64,000 bases of DNA from Spartobacteria bacterium (GTDB lineage: Bacteria > Verrucomicrobiota > Verrucomicrobiia > Chthoniobacterales > UBA10450). Every line of letters starts with the position of its first letter. Within the stretch, counting starts at the first letter, position 1. Shown here in pieces: positions 51,363 to 58,769 of this stretch. Location of the stretch: assembly GCA_003167555.1 (NCBI GenBank), contig PMSN01000023.1, positions 1 through 64,000 on the forward strand. The letters run 5' to 3'. The notes below the pieces were generated by a model, which saw only the letters and a program-made list of their open reading frames with translations, was not told where the DNA came from and did not search any database. The position numbers and the translations under genes are program-made.

Positions 51363-51706
51363 ATGTTTAATTCGGTTGACGATGAACTCTATTGCAAGGC
51401 CCGTGCCACCTCGCGCCGGGGAGTTTTAAGTAATTGATCGGCAGCGGCTTGAAAAACACTGCGCCGTCTAACGACCTGGGCGATTTGTTTCGCCCTCGGG
51501 ATTATTTGTTCCGAATTTGGGACGGGTTTTGCGAATGCAACTTGCGGCCAGCATTAGTCGCTCAGGCGCGAATTTTCCACCTAAGTCCAAGCCCAATCAA
51601 TAACGTCATCCAAAATGGTTTCTTGCCAGTTCAGACCCCGAAGAGTTACAAATGAGCCGGTCTTAGACCAACCAACCCCAACCCCCGCGCCCCAGCGCTA
51701 CAATCC
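51363..51706. other. 344-bp stretch without a convincing gene
   Basis: A 73-codon plus-strand frame (51434-51655) is present but its translation (SGLKNTAPSNDLGDLFRPRD) has no family character or downstream coupling. The region must hold the promoter of the minus-strand operon ending at 49076. I see no strong repeat or RNA structure. Confidence 0.5.
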
Positions 51707-51925
51707 ATGGAATACATCGTTGTAGAAATCAAAGATCAACCCGACCTCGATGCTGAGGTCTTGATCAATCGGCAGTCCAACGGCAGGACTGGCGTGCTAA
51801 TAACGTTAGGCGGGCCTGGCTGGATCCTTGTTTCCGCCAACTGTCCCGGCGCCAAAGAGCAGAAGGTTGAAGTTAAGAACACAACGCCCCGGCACCCGAT
51901 GAATGTAATTATCCCATGCGGATGA
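51707..51925 (+). CDS. Small hypothetical protein
   Basis: The 72-residue protein reads as an alternating beta-strand domain (EYIVVEIKDQPDLDAEVLIN, then RTGVLITLGGPGWILVSANC), acidic then hydrophobic, with no signal peptide. Unknown family. It lies 56 bp upstream of the patatin-like gene on the same strand and could be its co-transcribed partner. Small size keeps confidence low. Confidence 0.45.
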   Translation: MEYIVVEIKDQPDLDAEVLINRQSNGRTGVLITLGGPGWILVSANCPGAKEQKVEVKNTTPRHPMNVIIPCG

Positions 51926-51981
51926 CGGACGGCGGCTTGCGCCGGTCTTTCCAGAAAACTCCGCCTCTCGTTTAATTCAAT

Positions 51982-53400
51982 ATGAAGATCAGCTCCCGGA
52001 GAAAGAAGGTCTTGATTGGGCTGGGGATATTCCTCGCCGTGCTGTTCGGATTTTGGATCGTGCTGCGGGATCGTCCGCCGCGTTACAACCAACCGCTGGC
52101 GGGAAAGAGCAGCACGCCATCGGTCGACGACGCAGCAGTAAGAGGCATGTGGCCGAGCCAAGGGGATCAGGACGACACTACTTTGATGATGGTGGCATTC
52201 TCAGGCGGGGGTTCGAGAGCGGCAGCGGTGGGATGGAAGACGCTGGAGACGTTGAAAAGTATTGCCTACCCGTTTACCGCGGGCGGACGGCAAGTGGAAT
52301 CGAACCTGGCCCATGAGATCGATATGGTGGCAGGCATTTCGGGAGGCAGCTTTGCCGCGGCGGCCTGGTGTCTGTCCGGAGGTGATCTGGCTCCCTTCCA
52401 AAAGCGGTTTGTGGAGCGCGACATCCAAGGCGCCCTCGCGAAGAATCTATTCTCTTGGAAGGGCGTCGTCGCCGCATTTTCCCGGAGGTATGCCCGGATC
52501 AACTTCGCGGCGGAGCTTTATGATGAGGAAGTATATGACCGCAAGACGTTCGCTGATCTGCCCGCGCGCCCGATCCTGCGAATCCATTCCACCGATTTGG
52601 CTTTGGGACGGCGTTTCACGTTTACGCCGGATACCTTTGCCCGTTTGGGTTCTAACTTAAGCAGTTATCCCATCGGTTACGCTTGTGCCGCCTCTTCTGC
52701 GTTCCCCATTCTCCTTACTCCTTTGACTTTGCGTAACTATGGACCGCCTCTCGATCTTTCTCAGGACGTCGAATACGTTCTGGGAAAGGAAAACAAGCGG
52801 ACCGATCTGAATGCGGATTTGCGCACCCAGGCATGGGAATACTACAACAACAAAACCAACGAATACATTCATCTCGCGGATGGCGGACTGGTTGATAACC
52901 AGGGGCTGCAATCGATCCTCGATGAGTTTGATACCAACGGCATCATTAACCGCCGGATCAACTATTCGACCATTCCGCTGAAACGCCTGATCATCGTCAA
53001 TGTGAACGCGGGCGTTGCCGGGGAAAACAAGAGTGGACGCGTCCCTTCGCCGCCAAGTGTAGCGTCAGTAATCGAAAGCAGCATGATCTCGTCGATGGAC
53101 GTCCTTTCCGCCAGACGTTGGATGGATATACGAGATAAGTGTATTGAGCTATTCAAGGCAGCGATCGATCGAGGAGCTAACACGCCGTCGCTTTCCCAAC
53201 TGGAGGAGCCCTACAGAATCGAGGTTAGCTTCCGCAACATTCGCGATCCCGAGCTGCGCCGCCAGGCGATGGCCTTGCCCACGTCCTTTAAGCTAAACTC
53301 GGAACAGTTGGCTCTCATCGACAAGGTTGTGCCCGAGTTAGTGAAGGATGACCCGGAGTTCCAGCGGCTTCAAGCTTCATTAAGACCGAAGGCGCCGTGA
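51982..53400 (+). CDS. Membrane-anchored patatin-like phospholipase
   Basis: The 472-residue protein has an N-terminal anchor (KKVLIGLGIFLAVLFGFWIV, ~8-28). The patatin core follows: oxyanion SGGGSRAAAVGW (near residue 75), nucleophile DMVAGISGGSFAAAAW (GxSxG, near residue 118), and the catalytic Asp in EYIHLADGGLVDNQGLQ (DGG/DG motif, near residue 300). Such enzymes hydrolyse acyl chains of lipids; several are effectors of immune or interbacterial systems, others are housekeeping lipases. It is convergent, with a 35-bp gap, with the nSTAND NTPase gene. A functional link to it is unproven. Confidence 0.85.
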   Translation: MKISSRRKKVLIGLGIFLAVLFGFWIVLRDRPPRYNQPLAGKSSTPSVDDAAVRGMWPSQGDQDDTTLMMVAFSGGGSRAAAVGWKTLETLKSIAYPFTAGGRQVESNLAHEIDMVAGISGGSFAAAAWCLSGGDLAPFQKRFVERDIQGALAKNLFSWKGVVAAFSRRYARINFAAELYDEEVYDRKTFADLPARPILRIHSTDLALGRRFTFTPDTFARLGSNLSSYPIGYACAASSAFPILLTPLTLRNYGPPLDLSQDVEYVLGKENKRTDLNADLRTQAWEYYNNKTNEYIHLADGGLVDNQGLQSILDEFDTNGIINRRINYSTIPLKRLIIVNVNAGVAGENKSGRVPSPPSVASVIESSMISSMDVLSARRWMDIRDKCIELFKAAIDRGANTPSLSQLEEPYRIEVSFRNIRDPELRRQAMALPTSFKLNSEQLALIDKVVPELVKDDPEFQRLQASLRPKAP

Positions 53401-53435
53401 GGCTGCGCGCGCTGCATCCATCCTCCGTCGAGCCG

Positions 53436-56400
53436 CTAAAATGGAGGTGCCAATCGATCCTTGGGCCAATCGAGAATCCATCGCACCATCGCGTTTGCAA
53501 AGGATGCGCCCGGTTTAACTTCCGTGCGAAGCCTTAGCCATTCCGTCGGAGGCACATTCTCCATGGCGCCATTCGCGGCCAGCCGCTTGCCGCCCAAGGC
53601 AGTAAGGACGCCGCAGAGCTCTGGAGTCGACTCAAGGGCGAGAATCTTTTCCGCAGCCCAGAGCTTATCCTGGCTGGGATCGCGATAGGTCGCGCTCTCC
53701 AGGGTGGCCGTATCGAAAACTCGAATTTCTTTGCCGGCGTAGCGGCTTTGAGTCAAAAGAAACCGGCCGGACTTGGAAAAAACCAGATTGTCGCAATCCA
53801 TGGTGCGAGTTTGGTGAAGCCCGCTCTCCAGCGCGACTAGGTGCAGCGCTGCAGGAATCCCTCCGTAACCTTTAACCACGAAGGCCAACCAGTGTTCGTC
53901 GGAGCTGAATAAGATCGAGCCGGGCGTACCTTCAGGTGGCACGGCGAGGACGGTTCGACGGCGCCCTTTGACCTCCCATAATTCCCAACTCTTCTCACCC
54001 TGAAACATAACGTAACGGCGGCTAGGATTTGCCCATCCCGCGATGCTATCCCAGCCGAACTCCGCCCGAGGAGGAATCCCGAGCTTGGCTAAGGCCGCTG
54101 CGTCGAGTGCCTCACCGGCGTGCCCGCGATCACCGAGGGCGCCGAGTGCCTTAAAACGAACGTCTTGGTCTTCAGTCGTCGCCATGTCGGAGCTTGGTTG
54201 AGGAGCAGCCGGAGGATCCGCGAGGTGCCAGAGCTGTAGTTGCCCTTGCGCGTGAGCGGAGATGGCATATCGCCCATCAACCGAAAAATCAGCGACGCGA
54301 AGGTCAGCAAAGAATTCAACAACTCGTGTAAGAGGACCGACGGTTGAATCCAGACGATACAGGCCGGAGCTATCCGGCTTATCTTCGCCAGTATTCAAAC
54401 CGAGCGTCACAAAGCGGCCACCGGGACTAAACCGAACCGATCTGGGAAAGGCAGCGTCCATCCGCAACAGCTGCGCTCGAGCCATTTCGTAACGCTCCAG
54501 GCGCCAAATGGAGACTTGAGACGTGGCGTCCTCGCCATCGTAGGTGACAGCGTGTGTTCCATCGGGAGCGGCCCAAGCTTGGATAACGGCAGACGCGAAA
54601 TATATGGGCGCACCAATTGGCTTGTCCGCCCCATCCACTACCTGGACGATTCCCGGTACGGCGCCAGCCTTGAACTTGGCGCGGTAACGAGGCTTTGACG
54701 AGAATTTGTCAACCACTTCATTGCCTGATACGGGAGCGCCATTTCCAGCATCCCATCGCGCTACAGCTCGTTTCCCCGCCGAGGACGTTTCGAGGATCCG
54801 GCGACCATCGGATGAAAATTCCAAGTTTCCTACAGGACCGAGGTCAGCTACCAGGCTCATCTCATTCGAGTCCGACCGGCCATAAAGACTCCAGTAATGC
54901 TTCTCTCCGGCCCTCGTCTGTTGCGGGCAGTGGATGAGAATTCGAGTCGCATCCGGGCTGAATAAAACGTCGGCGATTTCCTTCTCTAGGTGGACGGGAG
55001 CCGACGCTGGAATTAGCCACGAAGTGTCAAGAGCCGTTGTTAAGATGTCCGCGAGAGCGAGGCGGTTTCCCGGATCATTCTCAAGGGATCGAGCTAGGTA
55101 AGCGATAGCGGCCGCGGGTTCCTGGTTGGCTGAGAGACGGCCAGCCGTTTCCCGATCACTCCGGCTGCGCGCACCTTTGGCATTGTTCGCCTCAATTCGC
55201 GCCATGTTCTGGCCGGTCCAGGCGAAATAGGCGCCGGCCATCGACGCGATCAACAATACCACAGCGATCGCCAGTCCTTTACGCAGACGACCCGCGGCGA
55301 TTTTCTGGACTGCGTTGAGGCGTTGCGCGGCCTCGAGTTCGCGCTGCTGGCGGGCCTGTTCTTCCTGCGCGCGCCGTTCGCGCAGAGCGAGGCTCGCATC
55401 GAGAAACTGCGTTTCCATTTCTGCCAAACCACCAATGACGGTGACAAAGTCGCCCCGCGCGCGCATGTCGAGCGCTTGGGCGAGGCGCGAACCACTGAGG
55501 AGTTCTTCATCGCCGCCGGCATCACCTTCCTGTTGGCGGCGTTGCCAGCGACGGGCATCATCGGCGAGACGGTTCTTGGCGAAGATGACTTGCTTGCCGG
55601 CTTCGATCCAATTCTTCAGCCGGCCCCACGAGGTGAAAAGCGCTTCGTGCGCGACTTCGACCGTCGCATCATCGCCCTCGCGATTGCTCACGAGCAGTTT
55701 CTGATTGATGAGCGCTTGCAGAATTTCCTGCTCCGGCGCCGTGGTGAATATCGCCATCGACGCTCGGCGGCGGACGGGACGCCAGGCCGCGTCGTTCGAA
55801 CCTTCGCCAGCGAGATCGACAAGGCGCAGAAAAATCTGGCGCACGATTTCCTGTTTCGGAGTCGCGGCTTTCGCATCGGTGCCGTCGCCGAACGAGGCGT
55901 AGATTTCATTCGCGCGTTTTTGTAACGCCCCGCGCACGCCGCCCAGTTCGCGATAAGTCTGCGTGTTGAGATGCCGATCGACGAGCCCGTTGTCCCGCGC
56001 CTCCTCCTGCCAGAGCAAATCAAGCGTGTATTGCAGTAACGGCAGCGATCCCGCCTGGCCTTGCACGTCCTTGATGATCTCCTCCACAAGTCCCTGCTCG
56101 AAGACGACGCCATGTCGAGCGGCCGGCTGCTCGATCGCGAGCCGCAGCTCGTCCGCGTGCATGTCCGCGACGAAGTCGATGTTCTTCTCGATGATCTTGG
56201 CGAACTGGGGAAAGGGGCTGAAGCGATCGAGAAAATCGGCGCGCATGGCCAGAACAAGTTTGGTCGAGCTGTTCGGATCCTGTGCGATGGCGACCAGCGC
56301 CGCGATGAAACTCGCGCGCAACTTTTCGTCGCCCACAGTAAAGATTTCCTCAAACTGATCGACGAAAAAGAGCCATTGATCGTCGCCACGCTGCAACTTG

Positions 56401-56918
56401 TGAATGAGGTTGGCCGGCGTCTCCGGTCGCGCGTCTCCCAGCTCGCGGGTTTGCGCCTGATTGAACCCCGCGCCTTGCAGAGCGCTCCGGAGCGACTCGA
56501 ATGGATTCACGTCCGGCACGAAAGTGAAGTAGCGGAACCGCGCACCGATCAATTGCGACAACTGCGGCAGCAGTCCCGCACGCACGACGGACGATTTGCC
56601 GCTGCCCGACGCGCCCAACACCAACAGCACATTGCTTCCGCTCAACTGCGCGAGCTGGCTCTTGATCAATTGATCGCGGCCAAAGAAAAGGTCCTTGTCG
56701 CGATCTTCAAAGCGATCCAGCCCGCGATAGGGCGAAGTGGTGATGAGCGGCCGCTGCGTGATCGCCTCGACCGAAATCTGAATCGTCGTGGTGATCGTGG
56801 TGATCTTGTCGCCACCGACGATGTCGCCGAGCGCACTGAAGCTGACGCTCCCGCCGACATCTCCGATGTGAATGCCGCCGGAATCGGGCGGAGGCTGCGA
56901 TGGGGGAGTTGTTGCCAT
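53436..56918 (-). CDS. nSTAND1 NTPase with WD40-like sensor and N-terminal amyloid-like motif
   Basis: The 1160-residue protein is organised as follows. A Gly/Thr-rich motif lies at residues 15-47 (GIHIGDVGGSVSFSALGDIV, then GGDKITTITTTIQ). The nSTAND1-type core opens with SPYRGLDRFEDRDKDLFFGR (~62-81), Walker A LGASGSGKSSVVRAG (~102) and an acidic Walker B LFFVDQFEEIF (~187). A helical/wHTH region, a coiled coil (~515-545, EEQARQQRELEAAQRLNAVQ) and one membrane-like helix (LAIAVVLLIASMAGAYFAW) follow. The last ~500 residues are WD40-like repeats. STAND NTPases are ligand-triggered scaffolds in signalling and defence. The downstream neighbour in transcription terms (56951-57454) shares the N-terminal motif. 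Confidence 0.88.
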   Translation of the reverse strand: MATTPPSQPPPDSGGIHIGDVGGSVSFSALGDIVGGDKITTITTTIQISVEAITQRPLITTSPYRGLDRFEDRDKDLFFGRDQLIKSQLAQLSGSNVLLVLGASGSGKSSVVRAGLLPQLSQLIGARFRYFTFVPDVNPFESLRSALQGAGFNQAQTRELGDARPETPANLIHKLQRGDDQWLFFVDQFEEIFTVGDEKLRASFIAALVAIAQDPNSSTKLVLAMRADFLDRFSPFPQFAKIIEKNIDFVADMHADELRLAIEQPAARHGVVFEQGLVEEIIKDVQGQAGSLPLLQYTLDLLWQEEARDNGLVDRHLNTQTYRELGGVRGALQKRANEIYASFGDGTDAKAATPKQEIVRQIFLRLVDLAGEGSNDAAWRPVRRRASMAIFTTAPEQEILQALINQKLLVSNREGDDATVEVAHEALFTSWGRLKNWIEAGKQVIFAKNRLADDARRWQRRQQEGDAGGDEELLSGSRLAQALDMRARGDFVTVIGGLAEMETQFLDASLALRERRAQEEQARQQRELEAAQRLNAVQKIAAGRLRKGLAIAVVLLIASMAGAYFAWTGQNMARIEANNAKGARSRSDRETAGRLSANQEPAAAIAYLARSLENDPGNRLALADILTTALDTSWLIPASAPVHLEKEIADVLFSPDATRILIHCPQQTRAGEKHYWSLYGRSDSNEMSLVADLGPVGNLEFSSDGRRILETSSAGKRAVARWDAGNGAPVSGNEVVDKFSSKPRYRAKFKAGAVPGIVQVVDGADKPIGAPIYFASAVIQAWAAPDGTHAVTYDGEDATSQVSIWRLERYEMARAQLLRMDAAFPRSVRFSPGGRFVTLGLNTGEDKPDSSGLYRLDSTVGPLTRVVEFFADLRVADFSVDGRYAISAHAQGQLQLWHLADPPAAPQPSSDMATTEDQDVRFKALGALGDRGHAGEALDAAALAKLGIPPRAEFGWDSIAGWANPSRRYVMFQGEKSWELWEVKGRRRTVLAVPPEGTPGSILFSSDEHWLAFVVKGYGGIPAALHLVALESGLHQTRTMDCDNLVFSKSGRFLLTQSRYAGKEIRVFDTATLESATYRDPSQDKLWAAEKILALESTPELCGVLTALGGKRLAANGAMENVPPTEWLRLRTEVKPGASFANAMVRWILDWPKDRLAPPF

Positions 56919-56950
56919 TTGGCGGCTAATTGGCCGGCGACCGCGCCCGG

Positions 56951-57454
56951 TTAGGGTAACCCAAAAAGATGTCGCGCACTCAGGATGAGCGGTCCGTATT
57001 TCACGGCAAACTTGCCGACGGTCTCCGCAACGTCCCCGGCTTTGCCGGCAAGGCCTTGCAGCTTATCAACGATACCTCCCGCGCGATCCAGCGTTCCTTC
57101 AATCTCGGTCACGATCTTGGCTGGCGCCGGCCCGCCCGGCGGGACCGCGGCTGTTTTCTCTTTCATTTCCTTGAGCGCCTTCACCTGCTGGAGAATCTCG
57201 GAGATGACCTCGTCCTTCTTGTCCTGATCGAGTGACACGCTCGCCTCGATCTCCGCTTTCATCGCCCGCAACCCTTCCCGCAATTGCTCGATCTCGGAAT
57301 GGAACTGCTCCTTCTTCTCTTCGTCGGCGAAGCCTTTCTGGATCGTAGTGGTGGTCGTGGTCGTTTTGTCGCCACCGACGATATCGCCGCCGGCACTCTG
57401 GCTCACATTGCCGCCGATATTACCAAAGTGAAAACCGCCCCCTTCTCCGCTCAT
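56951..57454 (-). CDS. Small helical protein sharing the N-terminal motif of the nSTAND NTPase; candidate partner or effector
   Basis: The protein is 167 residues long. Residues 7-39 (GFHFGNIGGNVSQSAGGDIV, then GGDKTTTTTTTIQ) match residues 15-47 of the NTPase at about 24 of 33 positions without gaps. A charged coiled coil (~45-100, EEKKEQFHSEIEQLREGLRA) and a Pro-rich hinge (PPGGPAPAKIV) follow, then a Gly/Ala-rich helix ending FAVKYGPLILSARHLFGLP. It is transcribed just upstream of the NTPase (32-bp gap). No known catalytic motif is visible. By analogy with motif-sharing receptor/effector pairs it may be recruited by the NTPase; the C-terminal helix could be membrane-active. All of that is inference. 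Confidence 0.7.
   Translation of the reverse strand: MSGEGGGFHFGNIGGNVSQSAGGDIVGGDKTTTTTTTIQKGFADEEKKEQFHSEIEQLREGLRAMKAEIEASVSLDQDKKDEVISEILQQVKALKEMKEKTAAVPPGGPAPAKIVTEIEGTLDRAGGIVDKLQGLAGKAGDVAETVGKFAVKYGPLILSARHLFGLP
57338..57436 (-). repeat. DNA encoding the shared 33-residue motif, copy in the small gene
   Basis: The codons for residues 7-39 of the small protein align without gaps with those for residues 15-47 of the NTPase at 56778-56876. A core around the GDIVGGDK codons is nearly identical in DNA (TTGTCGCCACCGACGAT on the plus strand in both). The similarity stops sharply at both ends, so a domain-sized segment was copied between the two genes. Confidence 0.8.
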
Positions 57455-57653
57455 ATTTTTACTTACCTCGGATAATCGAAATTAGCGGTTCTCGTTCCCG
57501 GGGGTCAATCACAATAGCCGGCGCGGGAGCGCCTCTCTCAAGAACCGGCGGTGCGCGCACGGCGGAAACGCATTCGACAATCTGTTCGCGTCTAAGCTTG
57601 CCTTGCGATCCAACTCCTGACTCAATCGCCATCCAACTCTACGCAAAATCATC

Positions 57654-58706
57654 ATGAAACGCATCATCACCTTCGGCGCCGCTCTCATCGGAATCGCAAT
57701 CTCGACGACCCACGCCAATCTCGATTTGCCCGACGTCAGCCAGCTCGCGGTCAACCGGCAGCGCATCGGTCTGACGGACATCACGATCACTTATCACCGC
57801 CCGCTCGTGAACGGGCGAAAAATTTGGGGCGGGCTCGTTCCACTCGGAGAAGTCTGGCGCGCGGGCGCGAACGAAAACACCACGATCGAATTCAGCGATG
57901 CGGTCTCGGTGGAAGGACAACCGCTCGCGAAAGGGACCTACGGATTGCACATGATCCCGACCGCGGATTCGTGGACGGTGATTTTTTCCAAAATGGCGAG
58001 CGCGTGGGGCAGCTACAGCTATAGCCAGGCGGAAGACGCGCTCCGCGTCACCGTGAAGCCGCGCCCGAACGAGATGGAGGAAGCGCTCGAATACGAGTTC
58101 GAAGACGTGAAACCCACCTCCGCGACAGTGACATTGAAGTGGGAGAAACTCGCCGTGCCGTTCAAGGTCGCGATCAACGATGCCGAAGCGACTCTGGCCA
58201 ACATTCGCATTCAACTACGCGGACGCGCTCAGTACGAATGGCAATCATTGAATCAGGCGGCGCAATTCTGTTTGACCAAGAACATCAACCTCGATGAGGC
58301 GCTGAAGTGGGCCGACGCGTCGATCCAGAACGAGGAACGTTTCGAGAACCTCACGACCAAGGCCGATCTGCTCAAGGCGATGAACAAGCCCGACGAGGCC
58401 AAGAAGGTCCGCGAACAAGCGCTGACGAAGACGACGCCCGTGCAGCTCTATTCCTATGGACGCCGGTTGCAAGCGGACAAGAAAGACGCGGAAGCGATGG
58501 AGATTTTCAAGGACGTCGCGAAACGTTATTCCGATACCGCCTATGGATTCCTGGCGAGCGCGCGGATCAAATCCGCGGCCGGCGATTTTGCCGGAGCAGC
58601 GGAAGACGCGAAGAAAGCGCAAGCGGCCGCCAGTACCGAGCAGCAAAAAAATAGCATCAAGGCGCTGATTGATCGGTTGCAGGCGAAGCAGGACATCAAT
58701 AAATAA
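57654..58706 (+). CDS. DUF2911 domain protein with C-terminal TPR-like helices, secreted
   Basis: The 350-residue protein has a signal peptide (RIITFGAALIGIAISTTHA). DUF2911 occupies ~25-190, with the characteristic ITYHRPLVNGRKIWGGLVPL, WRAGANENTTIEFSD and GLHMIPTADSWTVIFSK segments. Residues ~195-345 form TPR-like helical repeats (LDEALKWADASIQNEERFEN, then FKDVAKRYSDTAYGFLASAR). The function of DUF2911 is unknown; it is common in Bacteroidota and Verrucomicrobiota, in the periplasm or outside. Divergent from the motif-bearing small gene (200-bp gap) and followed by a PIG-L deacetylase. Confidence 0.85.
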   Translation: MKRIITFGAALIGIAISTTHANLDLPDVSQLAVNRQRIGLTDITITYHRPLVNGRKIWGGLVPLGEVWRAGANENTTIEFSDAVSVEGQPLAKGTYGLHMIPTADSWTVIFSKMASAWGSYSYSQAEDALRVTVKPRPNEMEEALEYEFEDVKPTSATVTLKWEKLAVPFKVAINDAEATLANIRIQLRGRAQYEWQSLNQAAQFCLTKNINLDEALKWADASIQNEERFENLTTKADLLKAMNKPDEAKKVREQALTKTTPVQLYSYGRRLQADKKDAEAMEIFKDVAKRYSDTAYGFLASARIKSAAGDFAGAAEDAKKAQAAASTEQQKNSIKALIDRLQAKQDINK

Positions 58707-58769
58707 GCGGCGTTGCTTGCGACGGCCGCAAAGGGGCGGCGCGCTCGCTGGGATTCCATTGCTGCGCCT

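Noticed and set aside
51434-51655. 73-codon plus-strand gene
   Set aside because: Translation has no protein-like pattern or conserved features, and there is no ribosome binding site I can point to.
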